64,000 nt of DNA from Yoonia vestfoldensis (GCF_002158905.1 NZ_CP021431.1:1116001-1180000), one strand, 5' to 3'; positions 27,093 through 37,008 are shown, counted from the first letter of the stretch. Notes: generated from the sequence alone by a model not told the origin. A program made the numbers and translations.

Positions 27093-27911
27093 ATGCCCGA
27101 GACGATGTTACTGGTCCAGATGGCCTTGTTCCTGATGGCGATCGGGGCTTTTGCAGGGGTTCTGGCAGGCTTGCTGGGCGTGGGCGGCGGGATCGTGCTG
27201 GTGCCTGCGTTCTACTATGTCTTTGCATCGCTAGGCTTTGACAGCCCGCAGCTGATGCAGATGTGTCTGGCGACATCGCTGGCGACGATCATCGTGACCT
27301 CTGCGCGGTCCGTGCTGGCGCATCAGCGCAAGGGGGCCGTGGATTGGGCGATCCTGCGGGCTTGGGCGCCCGGTATCGCCATCGGTGCTGTGATCGGGGT
27401 CATGGTTGCGGCCTCTTTGCGCTCGGGGACGTTGCAAGCGATCTTTGGCATTCTGGCGGCAAGCGTGGCGGTTTACATGGCCTTTGGCAGAAACCACTGG
27501 CGGCTGGGGCCGGTCATGCCCGGCGGGGTCACGCGCGCGGCCTTGTCGCCGGTCATTGGCTTTCTGTCGGTGCTGATGGGGATCGGGGGCGGGTCTTTCG
27601 GGGTGCCGATGATGACCCTGTTCAACGTGCCGATCCACCGCGCGGTGGCCACGGCGGCGGGGTTCGGTGTGATCATCGCCGTGCCATCGGTTGCAGGCTT
27701 TTTATTCGTCGAGATGGCCGTGGCACCGCCATTTTCCATCGGGGCGGTCAATCTTGCGGCCTTTGTGCTGGTCATCGCGATGACGCTGGTCACGGCCCCC
27801 TTGGGGGCGGCGCTGGCGCATCGGACCGATCCTGTCCGGCTGAAGCGGGTGTTTGGTATGTTCCTGATCCTTGTGGCGCTGAACATGCTGCGCAAGGCTC
27901 TGGGCTGGTGA
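27093..27911 (+). CDS. TauE/SafE family membrane protein
   Basis: Polytopic inner-membrane protein of 272 residues in the TauE/SafE (anion/sulfite exporter-like) family. Two repeats of the family motif are visible: GVLAGLLGVGGGIVLVPAFYY near the N terminus and GFLSVLMGIGGGSFGVPMM in the second half. About eight membrane helices are expected. The ATG at 27093 follows GGAGA and was preferred to a TTG 51 bp upstream. The stop overlaps the next gene by one base. The substrate cannot be read from sequence. Confidence 0.88.
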   Translation: MPETMLLVQMALFLMAIGAFAGVLAGLLGVGGGIVLVPAFYYVFASLGFDSPQLMQMCLATSLATIIVTSARSVLAHQRKGAVDWAILRAWAPGIAIGAVIGVMVAASLRSGTLQAIFGILAASVAVYMAFGRNHWRLGPVMPGGVTRAALSPVIGFLSVLMGIGGGSFGVPMMTLFNVPIHRAVATAAGFGVIIAVPSVAGFLFVEMAVAPPFSIGAVNLAAFVLVIAMTLVTAPLGAALAHRTDPVRLKRVFGMFLILVALNMLRKALGW

Positions 27912-28672
27912 TGCAGGCGCTGGCGCGCGATGGCTGGCTGGTGCTGCCGCATGATCCTTGTGTGGCGCGCTGGGCAAAGGCCGCCAATGCGGCCTGCGAC
28001 CGGATGCTGCAAAGCGGCCCGCCGCTGCGCCATGGCGGGACATGGTGCGTGGGGGTCGATGCGCTGGACAATGGCCCTGACGGGGCGCTGGGCGATGTGC
28101 CGCTGGGCGGGGCCTGGCGCGATCTGGTGCCTGTGCCCGCGCAGTGGCACCGCGCGCAGCTATCGGTGGTCTTTCCCGGCTATCCCGCGCAGGACGCGAC
28201 CGAGACCGACGCGGCCCATGCCTATCGGGTGACGCGCGCTGCGGCCCATGTTGACGGCTTGCACGGCGAAGGCAGCCCGCTGCGCCGGCATCTGCGCGAA
28301 GCGCATGCCTTTATTATGGGGTTGCCGCTGAATGCCAGCGCCGCCAGCCCGCTGGTCGTCTGGTCCGGCAGTCATGCGATCATGCGCGCAGCCTTTGCCG
28401 CCTGTTTCGCGGGGGTGCCGCCGCAGCATTGGGGCGATCTTGATGTCGCTGCCGCCTATCAGGCCGCGCGGCGCAATGTGTTCGAAACCTGCCCCCGCGT
28501 CGCGGTGACGGCGCTGCCGGGGCAGGTCGTGCTGCTGGACCGGCACCTGTTGCACGGGGTCGCCCCCTGGGATGCGGCCATCACCGATCCCTGCCGCAAA
28601 ATGGCCTATTTCCGCCCGCTGGGCGCGGTTGCGGATTGGCTGTCGCCCTCGTCGTTCCGGCGCGCCTTGTAA
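27911..28672 (+). CDS. putative phytanoyl-CoA dioxygenase-like (Fe(II)/2-oxoglutarate) protein
   Basis: Protein of 253 residues that I do not match to a characterised enzyme. A possible iron-binding triad is seen: His-x-Asp in AAAHVDGLHGEG and a distal His in DRHLLHGVAPW, followed by an arginine in CRKMAYFRP. This spacing recalls the PhyH family of Fe(II)/2-oxoglutarate oxygenases. Its ATG overlaps the TauE/SafE stop by one base, so the two are probably co-transcribed. The last 67 bp overlap the end of the convergent WYL regulator. Confidence 0.5.
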   Translation: MQALARDGWLVLPHDPCVARWAKAANAACDRMLQSGPPLRHGGTWCVGVDALDNGPDGALGDVPLGGAWRDLVPVPAQWHRAQLSVVFPGYPAQDATETDAAHAYRVTRAAAHVDGLHGEGSPLRRHLREAHAFIMGLPLNASAASPLVVWSGSHAIMRAAFAACFAGVPPQHWGDLDVAAAYQAARRNVFETCPRVAVTALPGQVVLLDRHLLHGVAPWDAAITDPCRKMAYFRPLGAVADWLSPSSFRRAL

Positions 28673-29307
28673 TCGGCCAGCGATTTGCCCGCCTCGGCCA
28701 CGAAAAGGCTAGGCAGCACGCGCAAGGCGCTGATCTGGTCAACGCGGATCACGTCGAAATCCCGCCGCTTTTCGCACCAGACAACGCAGGTCCATAGCCG
28801 CCCCCAGTAATCCAGCTGCAAGGGGCGCACGGTCCGGCTGTCGCCTTGCAAGGTCAGTTCCAGTTTCTGGCGGGTGCGCACGGCTTGGCGCAGGCGGGGC
28901 AGATGCTGGAACCCGCGTGCGGCATCGGCGAATGGATAGATCGCGAACCCATGCGCCGGCGCGCTGGCGGGGTTTTCGGGCATCACCGCATCAAGTTTCG
29001 CAAGCAGCTGGCGCGCGGCCTGGGCCAGATCGGAATCCTCGGCCTCGCCCACGGCAGACAGGCCCAGATGCAAAGCCTCGACCTCGGTCAGGGTCAGGTT
29101 CAGGGGCGGCAGGGTGATCGCCGCCGTGACATGATAGCCGACCCCGCGTTCGCCCGAAATCGGCACGCCCGAGGCGGCCAGCGTATCCATGTCGCGGTAG
29201 ATGCTGCGCAAGGACACGCCCACCGCCGCCGCAAGGTCCTGGGCGCGGTGCAGGCGGCCATCGCGCAGGATCTGGACCAGCTGCATCAATCTGTCGGCGC
29301 GGCGCAT
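28606..29307 (-). CDS. HTH-WYL transcriptional regulator
   Basis: Predicted DNA-binding regulator, 233 residues. An N-terminal winged helix (RADRLMQLVQILRDGRLHRAQDLAAAVGVSLRSIYRDMDTL-type pattern) is followed by a WYL-like ligand domain (RPLQLDYWGRLWTCVVWCEKR). The start at 29307 places MRRADRLMQL at the N terminus as in YafY-type proteins; 26 upstream codons are open but atypical. It is divergent from tatA and overlaps its convergent neighbour by 67 bp. Confidence 0.87.
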   Translation of the reverse strand: MRRADRLMQLVQILRDGRLHRAQDLAAAVGVSLRSIYRDMDTLAASGVPISGERGVGYHVTAAITLPPLNLTLTEVEALHLGLSAVGEAEDSDLAQAARQLLAKLDAVMPENPASAPAHGFAIYPFADAARGFQHLPRLRQAVRTRQKLELTLQGDSRTVRPLQLDYWGRLWTCVVWCEKRRDFDVIRVDQISALRVLPSLFVAEAGKSLADYKARRNDEGDSQSATAPSGRK

Positions 29308-29500
29308 GGTGATCCTTTCGGCGGCTGTTTTGTGCCATTTTTCTGGCAACTGACAGGAATTTGGCACAAAGCGGGATTGCGTCATAGAAAAAAGGGCGCT
29401 TGTGGTGTAATTTTTCTGGAATGATCTCTTTCCTTGGGTCTTTTATGGGCATAGAAACCCCTATCCGAGACAGAGGCGCATCCCGCCAGAGGAGAGAGAC

Positions 29501-29719
29501 ATGCTCAATAATATCGGCCTTCCCGGCCTTATCCTGATCGCGGTTGTCGTGCTGGTCCTGTTCGGGCGCGGCAAGATTTCCAGCCTGATGGGCGAAGTCG
29601 GCAAAGGCATCACCGCCTTCAAACGTGGCGTCGATGACAGCAAGAAAGAACTTGACGACAATCTTGCCGAACCGCGTGACGTCACCCCCGAAGACGCAAA
29701 ATCCAAAGACAAAGTCTGA
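29501..29719 (+). CDS. tatA: Sec-independent translocase subunit TatA
   Basis: Pore-forming subunit of the twin-arginine export system, 72 residues. One N-terminal membrane helix ([20 protein letters not shown]) is followed by an amphipathic helix ([18 protein letters not shown]) and an acidic tail. GAGGAGAG precedes the ATG. First gene of a tatABC operon. The 193-bp gap to the divergent WYL gene probably holds both promoters. Confidence 0.95.
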   Translation: MLNNIGLPGLILIAVVVLVLFGRGKISSLMGEVGKGITAFKRGVDDSKKELDDNLAEPRDVTPEDAKSKDKV

Positions 29720-29745
29720 TCAACACCCCGAAGGGATAGCCAGCC

Positions 29746-30174
29746 ATGTTTGGTCTCGGCATGAGCGAAATGGTGCTGATCGGCATCGTGGCCCTGATCG
29801 TGATCGGGCCAAAGGATCTGCCCGGCATGTTTCGCGCCATGGGCCAGTTCACCGGCAAGGCGCGTGGCATGGCGCGCGAGTTTTCGCGCGCAATGGAAGC
29901 GGCGGCAGATGAATCCGGGATCAAGGATATGACCAAGACGATCCGTGCGGCCTCCGACCCCAAAGCATTCGGCGCCGAGGCGCTGAAGGATGCGACCAGT
30001 TTTTCCAAAGCGCCGGCAACGCAGGACAATGCCGCGCGCGCCGCGGTCAAGGCGGCTCCGGCCAAGGCCGCGCCAAAGCCCAATCCGGCGAAGACCGCGC
30101 CAAAGCCCAATCCGCCGAAAACTGCGTCAAAGCCCCCTGCATCCCTGGCTGACAAACCCGAGGACAAGGCATGA
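29746..30174 (+). CDS. tatB: Sec-independent translocase subunit TatB
   Basis: Substrate-receptor partner of TatC, 142 residues. The N-terminal helix contains [22 protein letters not shown] with the hinge glycine-proline typical of TatB, then an amphipathic helix ([19 protein letters not shown]). The C-terminal third is a Lys/Pro/Ala-rich repeat ([21 protein letters not shown]), probably disordered. The stop overlaps the tatC ATG by 4 bp. Confidence 0.94.
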   Translation: MFGLGMSEMVLIGIVALIVIGPKDLPGMFRAMGQFTGKARGMAREFSRAMEAAADESGIKDMTKTIRAASDPKAFGAEALKDATSFSKAPATQDNAARAAVKAAPAKAAPKPNPAKTAPKPNPPKTASKPPASLADKPEDKA

Positions 30175-31037
30175 GCCACCCCGACGAGATCGAAGACAGC
30201 TCTGCCCCGTTGATCGAACATCTGGCGGAACTGCGCACCCGGCTGATCCGCTCGGTGCTGGCGTTCATTGTCGGCATGATCATCAGCTTCACGATCTGGA
30301 ACCCGTTGTTCAATTTCCTGACGCTGCCTTTGTGCGATGCGCTGGCCGCGCGGGACCAATCCTGCGACCTGCAATTCATCGCCCTCGAAGAAGGTTTCTT
30401 CGTCGCGATCTCGATCTCGCTGCTGGGGGGGCTGATCATCGGCTTCCCGATCATTTCCTACCAGCTGTGGCGCTTTGTTGCGCCCGGACTTTACAAAAGC
30501 GAACAGGGGGCTTTCTTGCCCTTTCTGGTCGCCTCGCCGTTCATGTTCTTTCTGGGGGCGGCCTTTGCCTATTACGTCATCACGCCCTTGGCCTTTGGGT
30601 TCTTTCTTGGCTTCCAGCAACCCGGCAGCCTGATCTCGGGGACCGATGGCAATACGCAGGCGGCGGGGATCCTGTTCCAAGGCTCGGCCAAGGCCTATCT
30701 GAGCCTGACAATCAAATTCATCGTGGCTTTTGGTCTGTGTTTCCAGCTGCCTGTGCTGCTGACGCTGATGGGCAAGGCGGGGCTGGTCTCGGCGCGGGGT
30801 CTGCGGGGCACGCGCAAATATGCGGTTGTCGGCATCCTGATTGTTGCCGCCTTTGCCACGCCGCCCGATGTCATTTCGCAGGTGATCCTGTTCGTGGTGG
30901 TTTACGGGCTCTACGAGGTGTCTATTCAGCTGGTCGCGCGTGTCGAACGCAAGCGCGAGGCGAAACTGCGTGCCGAGGGTCTGTGGGATGATGACCTGCA
31001 TGGCGATGCTGCAATGGATGACGAGCAAAAGCCATGA
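30171..31037 (+). CDS. tatC: Sec-independent translocase subunit TatC
   Basis: Multispanning receptor for twin-arginine signals, 288 residues. Family motifs are visible: [16 protein letters not shown] at the N terminus, [19 protein letters not shown], and [14 protein letters not shown]. About six membrane helices are predicted by inspection. It has a charged C-terminal tail. The stop overlaps the next gene start by 4 bp. Exported cofactor enzymes are the expected cargo; the molybdoenzymes encoded in this window appear cytoplasmic. Confidence 0.96.
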   Translation: MSHPDEIEDSSAPLIEHLAELRTRLIRSVLAFIVGMIISFTIWNPLFNFLTLPLCDALAARDQSCDLQFIALEEGFFVAISISLLGGLIIGFPIISYQLWRFVAPGLYKSEQGAFLPFLVASPFMFFLGAAFAYYVITPLAFGFFLGFQQPGSLISGTDGNTQAAGILFQGSAKAYLSLTIKFIVAFGLCFQLPVLLTLMGKAGLVSARGLRGTRKYAVVGILIVAAFATPPDVISQVILFVVVYGLYEVSIQLVARVERKREAKLRAEGLWDDDLHGDAAMDDEQKP

Positions 31038-31876
31038 CCAAGGACACGTTGAAACGGATCGCGCGGGCGCTGGAACGGATGCATCCCGCGCCGCAAAAAG
31101 CGCCCGATTTCGGGGCTGCGGCGGCCTTTGTCTGGCATACCCAGCCCGACCGTCTGGAACCGGTGGGCCGGATCAACCGGATCGATGTGTCGCTGCTGGT
31201 CGGGGTGAACCGGTCGCGCGATACGCTGCTGGCCAATACCCAGCGCTTTGCGGCGGGGATGCCTGCGAATAACGCGCTGCTCTGGGGTGCGCGGGGGATG
31301 GGAAAATCCAGCCTTGTCAAGGCGATCCACGGCGCTGTTCAGGCAGAACATCCGGCGCTGAAACTGGTCGAGGTCCAGCGTGAGGATCTGCCCAGCATCA
31401 CCCGCTGCCTGAACCTGCTGCGCCAATCGGATGCGCGGTTCATCCTGTTCTGCGATGATCTGTCATTCGGCCATGATGATGCGCATTACAAATCGCTGAA
31501 AGCGGTGCTGGATGGCGGCATCGAAGGCCGGCCCGATAATGTGGTGCTTTATGCCACCTCGAACCGGCGCCACCTGATGCCGCGCGACATGATCGAGAAT
31601 GAACGCTCCAGCGCGATCTCACCCTCCGAGGCGGTCGAGGAAAAAGTGTCGCTGTCGGACAGGTTCGGTCTTTGGCTTGGGTTTCATCCCTGCGATCAGG
31701 ATGAATATCTGGCGATGATCCGGGGCTATTGCGATGCTTTCGGTGTCACCATCGACGATGCGACATTGCGCGCCGAGGCGATCGAATGGCAGGCCACACG
31801 CGGCAGCCGGTCAGGCCGCGTGGCCTGGCAATATTTCACCGATCTGGCGGGGCGGCAGGGCGTGCGTCTGCCGTAG
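31034..31876 (+). CDS. DUF815 family AAA-type ATPase
   Basis: Predicted ATP-binding protein of 280 residues matching DUF815. Walker A is [13 protein letters not shown] and Walker B is [10 protein letters not shown]; a sensor-like segment [16 protein letters not shown] and [12 protein letters not shown] follow. It overlaps tatC by 4 bp and so belongs to the same transcript. The cellular role of the family is not established. Confidence 0.88.
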   Translation: MTKDTLKRIARALERMHPAPQKAPDFGAAAAFVWHTQPDRLEPVGRINRIDVSLLVGVNRSRDTLLANTQRFAAGMPANNALLWGARGMGKSSLVKAIHGAVQAEHPALKLVEVQREDLPSITRCLNLLRQSDARFILFCDDLSFGHDDAHYKSLKAVLDGGIEGRPDNVVLYATSNRRHLMPRDMIENERSSAISPSEAVEEKVSLSDRFGLWLGFHPCDQDEYLAMIRGYCDAFGVTIDDATLRAEAIEWQATRGSRSGRVAWQYFTDLAGRQGVRLP

Positions 31877-31898
31877 GGTGGATCGTGATCCACCTTAC
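31875..31898. repeat. short palindrome between convergent genes
   Basis: GGTGGATC (31877-31884), two bases, then GATCCACC (31887-31894), with TAG/TTA-type flanks. It fills the 22-bp space between the convergent DUF815 and nlpD-like genes and provides the last bases of the former's stop codon. It may act as a weak bidirectional terminator. A related palindrome lies at 53505-53526. Confidence 0.6.
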
Positions 31899-33086
31899 CT
31901 AGGGCAGGAAATCCATCGGATCGACGCTTTGCAGCCCGCGCCGCACCTCGAAATGCAAAAAGCTGGGATTGCCCGCGCGGACCTTGCCGATGACCTGCCC
32001 ACGGGTGACGCTGGCGTCTTTCTGCACGGTCAGATTATCCATCTGCGTATAGACCGTCAGCAGGCCATCCGCATGGCGGATCACCACGATGGACCCGCCC
32101 GATGTATCGGTCGTCACCGCAGCGACGCTGCCAGCATCTGCCGCGCGCACATCGGTCCCTGCGGGAACGCCGAAATCGACGCCTTCATTGCTGCCGGGCG
32201 CATAGGCGCGGATGATGCTGCCTTGCACCGGCGCGGCAAGACGGCTGGCGCTGGCCGCAGGTGCGGCGGGGGCAGGCGTGCCGGTATCAGGTGTTTCCGG
32301 TGCCGCGACAGCGGCGGTTGTCGCCGGCAAAGGTGTCGCCGCACTGGGGGGCACGGGCGTTTCGCTGCCCGCACCGGGGGCGGTGACAACAGCGGCTGCC
32401 GCGCGTTGCGGTGCTGCACCACCCTGCGGGATCAACAGATATTGCCCTTCGCGGATGGTGAATTCGGCATTCAGCCCGTTCCATTCCGCAATCGCCGTGA
32501 CCGGCACGCTATAAAGCCGCGAGATCGAGAAAGCCGTTTCGCCGCGCACCACCCGGTGGCGGATCGGCTCTGTGCCGGGCGCAGGCGGGGGCGGGGCGGC
32601 ACTGGCTGCGGGGGTGGTTTGCCCGGCAGGTGGCAGGGCCGTGGCGGTGATGGCGCCGCCCTGGGCATCAGCACGGTCAAGCGCCGAGGTCGCCACGGCG
32701 GCCACATCAAAGGGCTGCTGCCCCAGCGGCGCCCCGGCGCTATCGGGCAGACGGTTCGGCAGGGCCACGATCTCGTCCCGGCGCAGCGGCGTGTCAGGGT
32801 CGATGCCGTTGAAACGGGCCAGCTCGCTGCCGTCCAGACCCAACCGCAGCGCGATGCTGCGGATCGTGTCATCCTGCCCGGCGACGACAACCTGATAGGT
32901 CGGATAAGAAATCACGCCGCGTTCATCAGGGCGGGGACGGTTGGGCAGGTCTTGCACGGCGGCAGCGGTGCTGAACCCATTGCCCAGATCACGCATGTCA
33001 GGGTCGAACCCGTCACAACCGGCCAAAGCGGCCAGTGCAACGCCGCTCAGCATAAGATTCCTGATGGTGCTTTGCCCGTGGTCCAT
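31899..33086 (-). CDS. NlpD-like lipoprotein: two LysM domains plus degenerate M23 domain
   Basis: Predicted outer-membrane lipoprotein that binds peptidoglycan, 395 residues. A lipobox follows the signal segment (LSGVALAALAGC). Two LysM modules are seen (YQVVVAGQDDTIRSIALRLG and HRVVRGETAFSISRLYSVP), then a Pro/Ala/Thr-rich linker and a LytM/M23 domain (VDFGVPAGTDVRAADAG to LHFEVRRG). Zinc ligands are incomplete: the first His is Asn (SNEGVDF) and HxH is reduced to FLH. A non-enzymatic activator of cell-wall amidases, like NlpD, is therefore likely. Confidence 0.88.
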   Translation of the reverse strand: MDHGQSTIRNLMLSGVALAALAGCDGFDPDMRDLGNGFSTAAAVQDLPNRPRPDERGVISYPTYQVVVAGQDDTIRSIALRLGLDGSELARFNGIDPDTPLRRDEIVALPNRLPDSAGAPLGQQPFDVAAVATSALDRADAQGGAITATALPPAGQTTPAASAAPPPPAPGTEPIRHRVVRGETAFSISRLYSVPVTAIAEWNGLNAEFTIREGQYLLIPQGGAAPQRAAAAVVTAPGAGSETPVPPSAATPLPATTAAVAAPETPDTGTPAPAAPAASASRLAAPVQGSIIRAYAPGSNEGVDFGVPAGTDVRAADAGSVAAVTTDTSGGSIVVIRHADGLLTVYTQMDNLTVQKDASVTRGQVIGKVRAGNPSFLHFEVRRGLQSVDPMDFLP

Positions 33087-33148
33087 TCTGCTGCTCCTTG
33101 TGGCGGGTCGTCCCTTGTTGCCTGGACGATACCTTATTTTGTGGCAGT

Positions 33149-33790
33149 TTACTCTTGTCCGAGCCCTTCTAGCAAGGGCACAAACCGGACAGCGCGCAAT
33201 TCGTCGTAATCATAGCCGCTGTCAAGCCGGGTGACACGGATCAGGCTTTGCACAGCGTCTGATTGTCCGACCGGCAGCACCATGATCCCGCCGATGCGCA
33301 ATTGCGCCAGCAGCGGGCCGGGCGGGTCTTCGGCGGCGGCGGTCAGCAGGATGCGGTCAAAGGGCGCCTGATCGGGCAGGCCGTGGCTGCCATCGGCGGT
33401 AAAGGTGGTGATATTGGCGATCTGCTGATCCGCAAAGATCGCGCGCGCCTGATCGACCAGACTGCGGTAGCGGTCGATCGTATAGACCCGCCGTGCCAGC
33501 TTGCTGAGGATCGCGGCCTGATAGCCTGATCCTGTCCCGATCTCCAGCACCTTGTCGCGCGGATTGACCTGCAAGGCCTGCGTCATCAGCCCCACGACAG
33601 AGGGTTGCGAAATGGTCTGCCCGCAGGCGATGGGCAGGGGCATATCCTCGTAAGCGCGGTCCGCGAAGATACCCCGCACAAAGGCCGCGCGGTCCACCTG
33701 TTCCATCGCGGTCAATACGCGGGTATCGGTGACACCCTTGCTGCGCAGGGCATAGAGGAATTGCATCTTGGTATCCGCGTCAAAGCTCAC
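33149..33790 (-). CDS. pcm: protein-L-isoaspartate O-methyltransferase
   Basis: Repairs isoaspartyl residues in damaged proteins with S-adenosylmethionine, 213 residues. The SAM-binding motif [15 protein letters not shown] and the family signature [19 protein letters not shown] are visible. The start is a GTG at 33790 overlapping the surE stop (GTGA), giving [19 protein letters not shown]; the longer frame upstream lies over surE. surE-pcm-nlpD is a classic stress-survival gene order. Confidence 0.94.
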   Translation of the reverse strand: MSFDADTKMQFLYALRSKGVTDTRVLTAMEQVDRAAFVRGIFADRAYEDMPLPIACGQTISQPSVVGLMTQALQVNPRDKVLEIGTGSGYQAAILSKLARRVYTIDRYRSLVDQARAIFADQQIANITTFTADGSHGLPDQAPFDRILLTAAAEDPPGPLLAQLRIGGIMVLPVGQSDAVQSLIRVTRLDSGYDYDELRAVRFVPLLEGLGQE

Positions 33791-34572
33791 GCCAGCGCCT
33801 CTTGCAGGGGGGCCAGCATCGCGCGGTCGGTCAGATCCGCGCGCATCGGCGTGACGGAAATATAACCGTCCAGATTGACCGCCGCATCGCTGCCGGGGGC
33901 GGTGGGGACATCCTGCGCGCCGCCGCGCACCCATAAAAACCGCCGCCCGCTGGGCGAGGTCTGCGCCTCGGCGGAAAAATGCGTGCCGCGCCGGAACCCT
34001 TGGGCGGCGGCGCGCATGCCTTTGACATCCGCACCGGCGACAGGCGGGAAATTCACGTTGTAAAACAGCCGGTAATCGGCCTCGTCCCACAGGTCGCGCG
34101 CCATCAACCGGCGCACCACATCCGCGCCATGTATGGCTGCGGCATCGAAAGGATCATCCAGATCGCGGTTCGCGGGGCCGAAATATTGCGACAAGGCGAT
34201 GGCGGGGATGCCTTGCAATGCGGCCTCCATCGCGCCGCCGATCGTGCCGGAATAAAGCGTGTTTTCGGCGGCATTATTGCCCCGGTTCACGCCCGACAGC
34301 ACCAGATCGGGGCGTGCGTCGATCATCACATCATAAAGCCCCGCAATCACGCAATCGGCGGGTGATCCTTCGGCGGCAAAGCGGCGGGGGGCCAGTTCGG
34401 CGATCATCGTGGGATGGGTATAGCTGATGCAATGGCCGACGCCGGATTGTTCAAAGGCGGGGGCCACGGTCCAGACCTGCCCATTGGGTCCGGCGATATC
34501 CTGGGCGATCCGGGTCAGCACCTGCAGGCCAGGGGCGTTGATGCCGTCGTCATTGGTGATCAGAATCCGCAT
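33787..34572 (-). CDS. surE: 5'/3'-nucleotidase SurE
   Basis: Metal-dependent nucleotidase, 261 residues. The N-terminal motif [15 protein letters not shown] holds the metal-binding aspartates, and [20 protein letters not shown] is the second conserved block. First gene of the surE-pcm pair, overlapping pcm by 4 bp. The 108-bp gap before it (34573-34680) shows no gene. Confidence 0.95.
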   Translation of the reverse strand: MRILITNDDGINAPGLQVLTRIAQDIAGPNGQVWTVAPAFEQSGVGHCISYTHPTMIAELAPRRFAAEGSPADCVIAGLYDVMIDARPDLVLSGVNRGNNAAENTLYSGTIGGAMEAALQGIPAIALSQYFGPANRDLDDPFDAAAIHGADVVRRLMARDLWDEADYRLFYNVNFPPVAGADVKGMRAAAQGFRRGTHFSAEAQTSPSGRRFLWVRGGAQDVPTAPGSDAAVNLDGYISVTPMRADLTDRAMLAPLQEALA

Positions 34573-34680
34573 GCGCCGCCCTTTGCTATTGGCAAATACC
34601 TAGGCCAGCAGCGGTGCGGCGGCAAGCCGGTGGCGGGGTCCGCATCCGGCTTTGTGGCGCAAAGGACCCAGCCGCCGGGG

Positions 34681-35325
34681 TCAGCGCGCCAAGATTTCGG
34701 GCAAGAGCCGTGCGGCCTCTGCGCTTGGCTCTGTCAGGGCGCTGCGATCCTCGCCGGGATAGAACCGCGCACGGGTGGCGGTGGGCATGGGGGCGGGTGT
34801 CAGGATCTGCACCAGCGGGCCGGTCTTGGCCGATTCCGCCTGCCAGCTGCGGGCAAGCGCGGTCTGTGCGGCCTTGGTCGCGCCGTAAGCGCCGAAAAAC
34901 TGCTGCCCGCCGCGCGGGTCGTCAAAGAACACCGCCTTGCCGGTCAGCCCCAGCAAAGGGCTGACATAGGCGATCAGGCGGGCTGTCGCCTCGACATTGA
35001 TCGTCATGGATTTGCTCAGATCCTTGGGGCCGATATGGCCCGCTGGCGCCAGCGGGGCGGCATGGACGGCCGTATGCAGCCAAAGATCCAGCTTGCCCCA
35101 GCGATCAAAGATGCCCCGGCACAGCTGCTGCATGGCAGCATCGACAGTGATATCCATCGGCGCAAGGGTCGCCGCCCCGCCTGCCGCCTGAATGGCATCG
35201 TCGAGTTCTTCCAGCGCGCCCACGGTCTTGGCCACGGCGATGATGTGATGGGTCGGTGCCAGCTGGCGGGCCAGCGCCGCACCCAGGCCGCGCGATGCGC
35301 CGGTGATCAATGCAATCTGTGTCAT
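34681..35325 (-). CDS. short-chain dehydrogenase/reductase
   Basis: Predicted NAD(P)-dependent oxidoreductase, 214 residues. The cofactor motif TGASRGLG lies at the N terminus and the catalytic pair is in YGATKAA. The middle segment PMDITVDAAMQQL is the expected adenine-side Asp region. The start at 35325 places TQIALITGASRG first; 14 upstream codons are open but not needed. It follows purF by 52 bp on the same strand. The substrate is unknown. Confidence 0.88.
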   Translation of the reverse strand: MTQIALITGASRGLGAALARQLAPTHHIIAVAKTVGALEELDDAIQAAGGAATLAPMDITVDAAMQQLCRGIFDRWGKLDLWLHTAVHAAPLAPAGHIGPKDLSKSMTINVEATARLIAYVSPLLGLTGKAVFFDDPRGGQQFFGAYGATKAAQTALARSWQAESAKTGPLVQILTPAPMPTATRARFYPGEDRSALTEPSAEAARLLPEILAR

Positions 35326-35377
35326 GGCGCGTCTGTCCAACGAACGCGGCCCCGCGTCAAGAGGCATCAGCGCCGGG

Positions 35378-36847
35378 TTATTCCGCCGCCGTCTTGGTCT
35401 GGAACCCCTGATCGATCATATCAGAGGGGGCGACAGGGTATTCGCCCGAAAAACACGCATCGCAATAGGCGGGTGCGGCGGGGTCGCGCCCGTTCTTTTG
35501 GCCCACGGCGCGGTACAACCCGTCCAGCGAGATGAATTTCAGACTATCCACCCCGATATGGACGCGCATTTCCTCTTCGCTCATTGTGGCGGCCAGCAAT
35601 TTGTCGCGCTGTGGCGTGTCCACCCCGTAAAAACAGGGCCAAGCGGTGGGCGGGCTGGCAATGCGGAAATGCACCTCGGCCGCGCCTGCATCAAGGATCA
35701 TATCCTTGATTTTCTGGCTGGTGGTGCCGCGCACGACGCTGTCATCCACCAGAATGATCCGCTTGCCGCGCACCAGCGCGCGGTTGACGTTCAATTTCAG
35801 CCGCACGCCCATATTGCGGATCTGTTCAGAGGGTTCGATGAAGGTCCGCCCCATATATTGGTTGCGAATAATCCCCATCGCGTAAGGAATCCCCGATTGC
35901 AGGCTGTATCCGATGGCCGCAGGCGTGCCGCTGTCGGGGACGGGACAGACCAGATCAGCCTCGACAGGGGCTTCTTTGGCCAATTCGCGGCCGATATTTT
36001 CGCGGGTTTCATAGACAGACCGATCCCCAAGGATCGAATCGGGCCTGCTGAAATAGACATGTTCAAAGATGCAGAACCGCGATTTGGCGGGGCGGAAGGG
36101 GAAATGGCTTTGCACGCCCTTGTCGCTGATCACCACCATTTCGCCCGGTGCGATATCGCGGATGAACTCCGCACCGATGATATCAAGCGCGCAGGTTTCC
36201 GAGGACAGCACCCAGCCATCGCCCAATTGCCCCAGCACCAGCGGGCGCACGCCCAAAGGATCACGGCAACCGATCAGCTTGGTGCGGGTCATGGCGACGA
36301 TGGAAAACGCGCCTTCGACTTTGCGCAACGCCTCTTCCATCCGGTCGGGGATGGTGCGGCCCATCGAACGCGCCATCAAATGGATGATGCATTCACTGTC
36401 GGACGAGCTTTGGAAAATGGACCCGCGTTCGATCAATTCGCGGCGCAGCGCCAGCGCATTGGTGATATTGCCATTATGCGCGATCGCGGCGCCACCCATG
36501 GAAAATTCGCCAAAGAACGGCTGCACGTCGCGGATCGCGGTCTGGCCTTTCGATCCTGCGGTGGAATAGCGCACATGGCCGATCCCGATCGTGCCGGGCA
36601 GGGTTTCCATGACCTTTTGATTGGTGAAATTGTCACGCACCAGCCCCATGCGGCGGGCCTGGTTGAACCCTGTGGCGGGGTCATGGGTGACGATGCCGCC
36701 CGCCTCTTGGCCGCGATGCTGCAAGGCATGCAGGCCCAGGGCCACAAAATTCGATGCGTCGGTCACACCCACGACACCGAACACGCCGCATTCTTCGCGC
36801 AGCTTGTCGTCATCAAAGGGATGGGCGGGAAGGTCCTTGCAAGACAA
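35378..36847 (-). CDS. purF: amidophosphoribosyltransferase PurF
   Basis: First committed enzyme of purine synthesis, 489 residues. The N-terminal nucleophile is Cys20 (EECGVFGVVG) after a propeptide that must be removed. The glutaminase domain shows VGHVRYSTAGSK, and the PRPP-binding motif is IILVDDSVVRGTTS. Iron-sulfur cysteines of the Bacillus-type enzyme are plausible in CIFEHVYF, TAWPCFYGVD and YCDACFSG. The order cvpA-purF is as in many proteobacteria. The 161-bp gap upstream probably holds its promoter. Confidence 0.96.
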   Translation of the reverse strand: MSCKDLPAHPFDDDKLREECGVFGVVGVTDASNFVALGLHALQHRGQEAGGIVTHDPATGFNQARRMGLVRDNFTNQKVMETLPGTIGIGHVRYSTAGSKGQTAIRDVQPFFGEFSMGGAAIAHNGNITNALALRRELIERGSIFQSSSDSECIIHLMARSMGRTIPDRMEEALRKVEGAFSIVAMTRTKLIGCRDPLGVRPLVLGQLGDGWVLSSETCALDIIGAEFIRDIAPGEMVVISDKGVQSHFPFRPAKSRFCIFEHVYFSRPDSILGDRSVYETRENIGRELAKEAPVEADLVCPVPDSGTPAAIGYSLQSGIPYAMGIIRNQYMGRTFIEPSEQIRNMGVRLKLNVNRALVRGKRIILVDDSVVRGTTSQKIKDMILDAGAAEVHFRIASPPTAWPCFYGVDTPQRDKLLAATMSEEEMRVHIGVDSLKFISLDGLYRAVGQKNGRDPAAPAYCDACFSGEYPVAPSDMIDQGFQTKTAAE

Positions 36848-37008
36848 TGGGCTGCTCCGAATCCGTGGGAGGGCGATTTGCCCCTACTTAATCGCTGGCG
36901 GCGCAGGTGTCACGAAACGATCATGATGATCTGCATCAAAGCGCAGCCTGCACCTCAAATGCCACCGCAGGGCTGCGGTGGATCGGATCTTGTGCCGCGA
37001 CGGGTGGT

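Noticed and set aside
36926..36939. ATGAT-CTGC-ATCAA, an FNR-like sequence upstream of purF
   Set aside because: One mismatch from consensus, but no reason to expect oxygen control of purF and such matches are common by chance.
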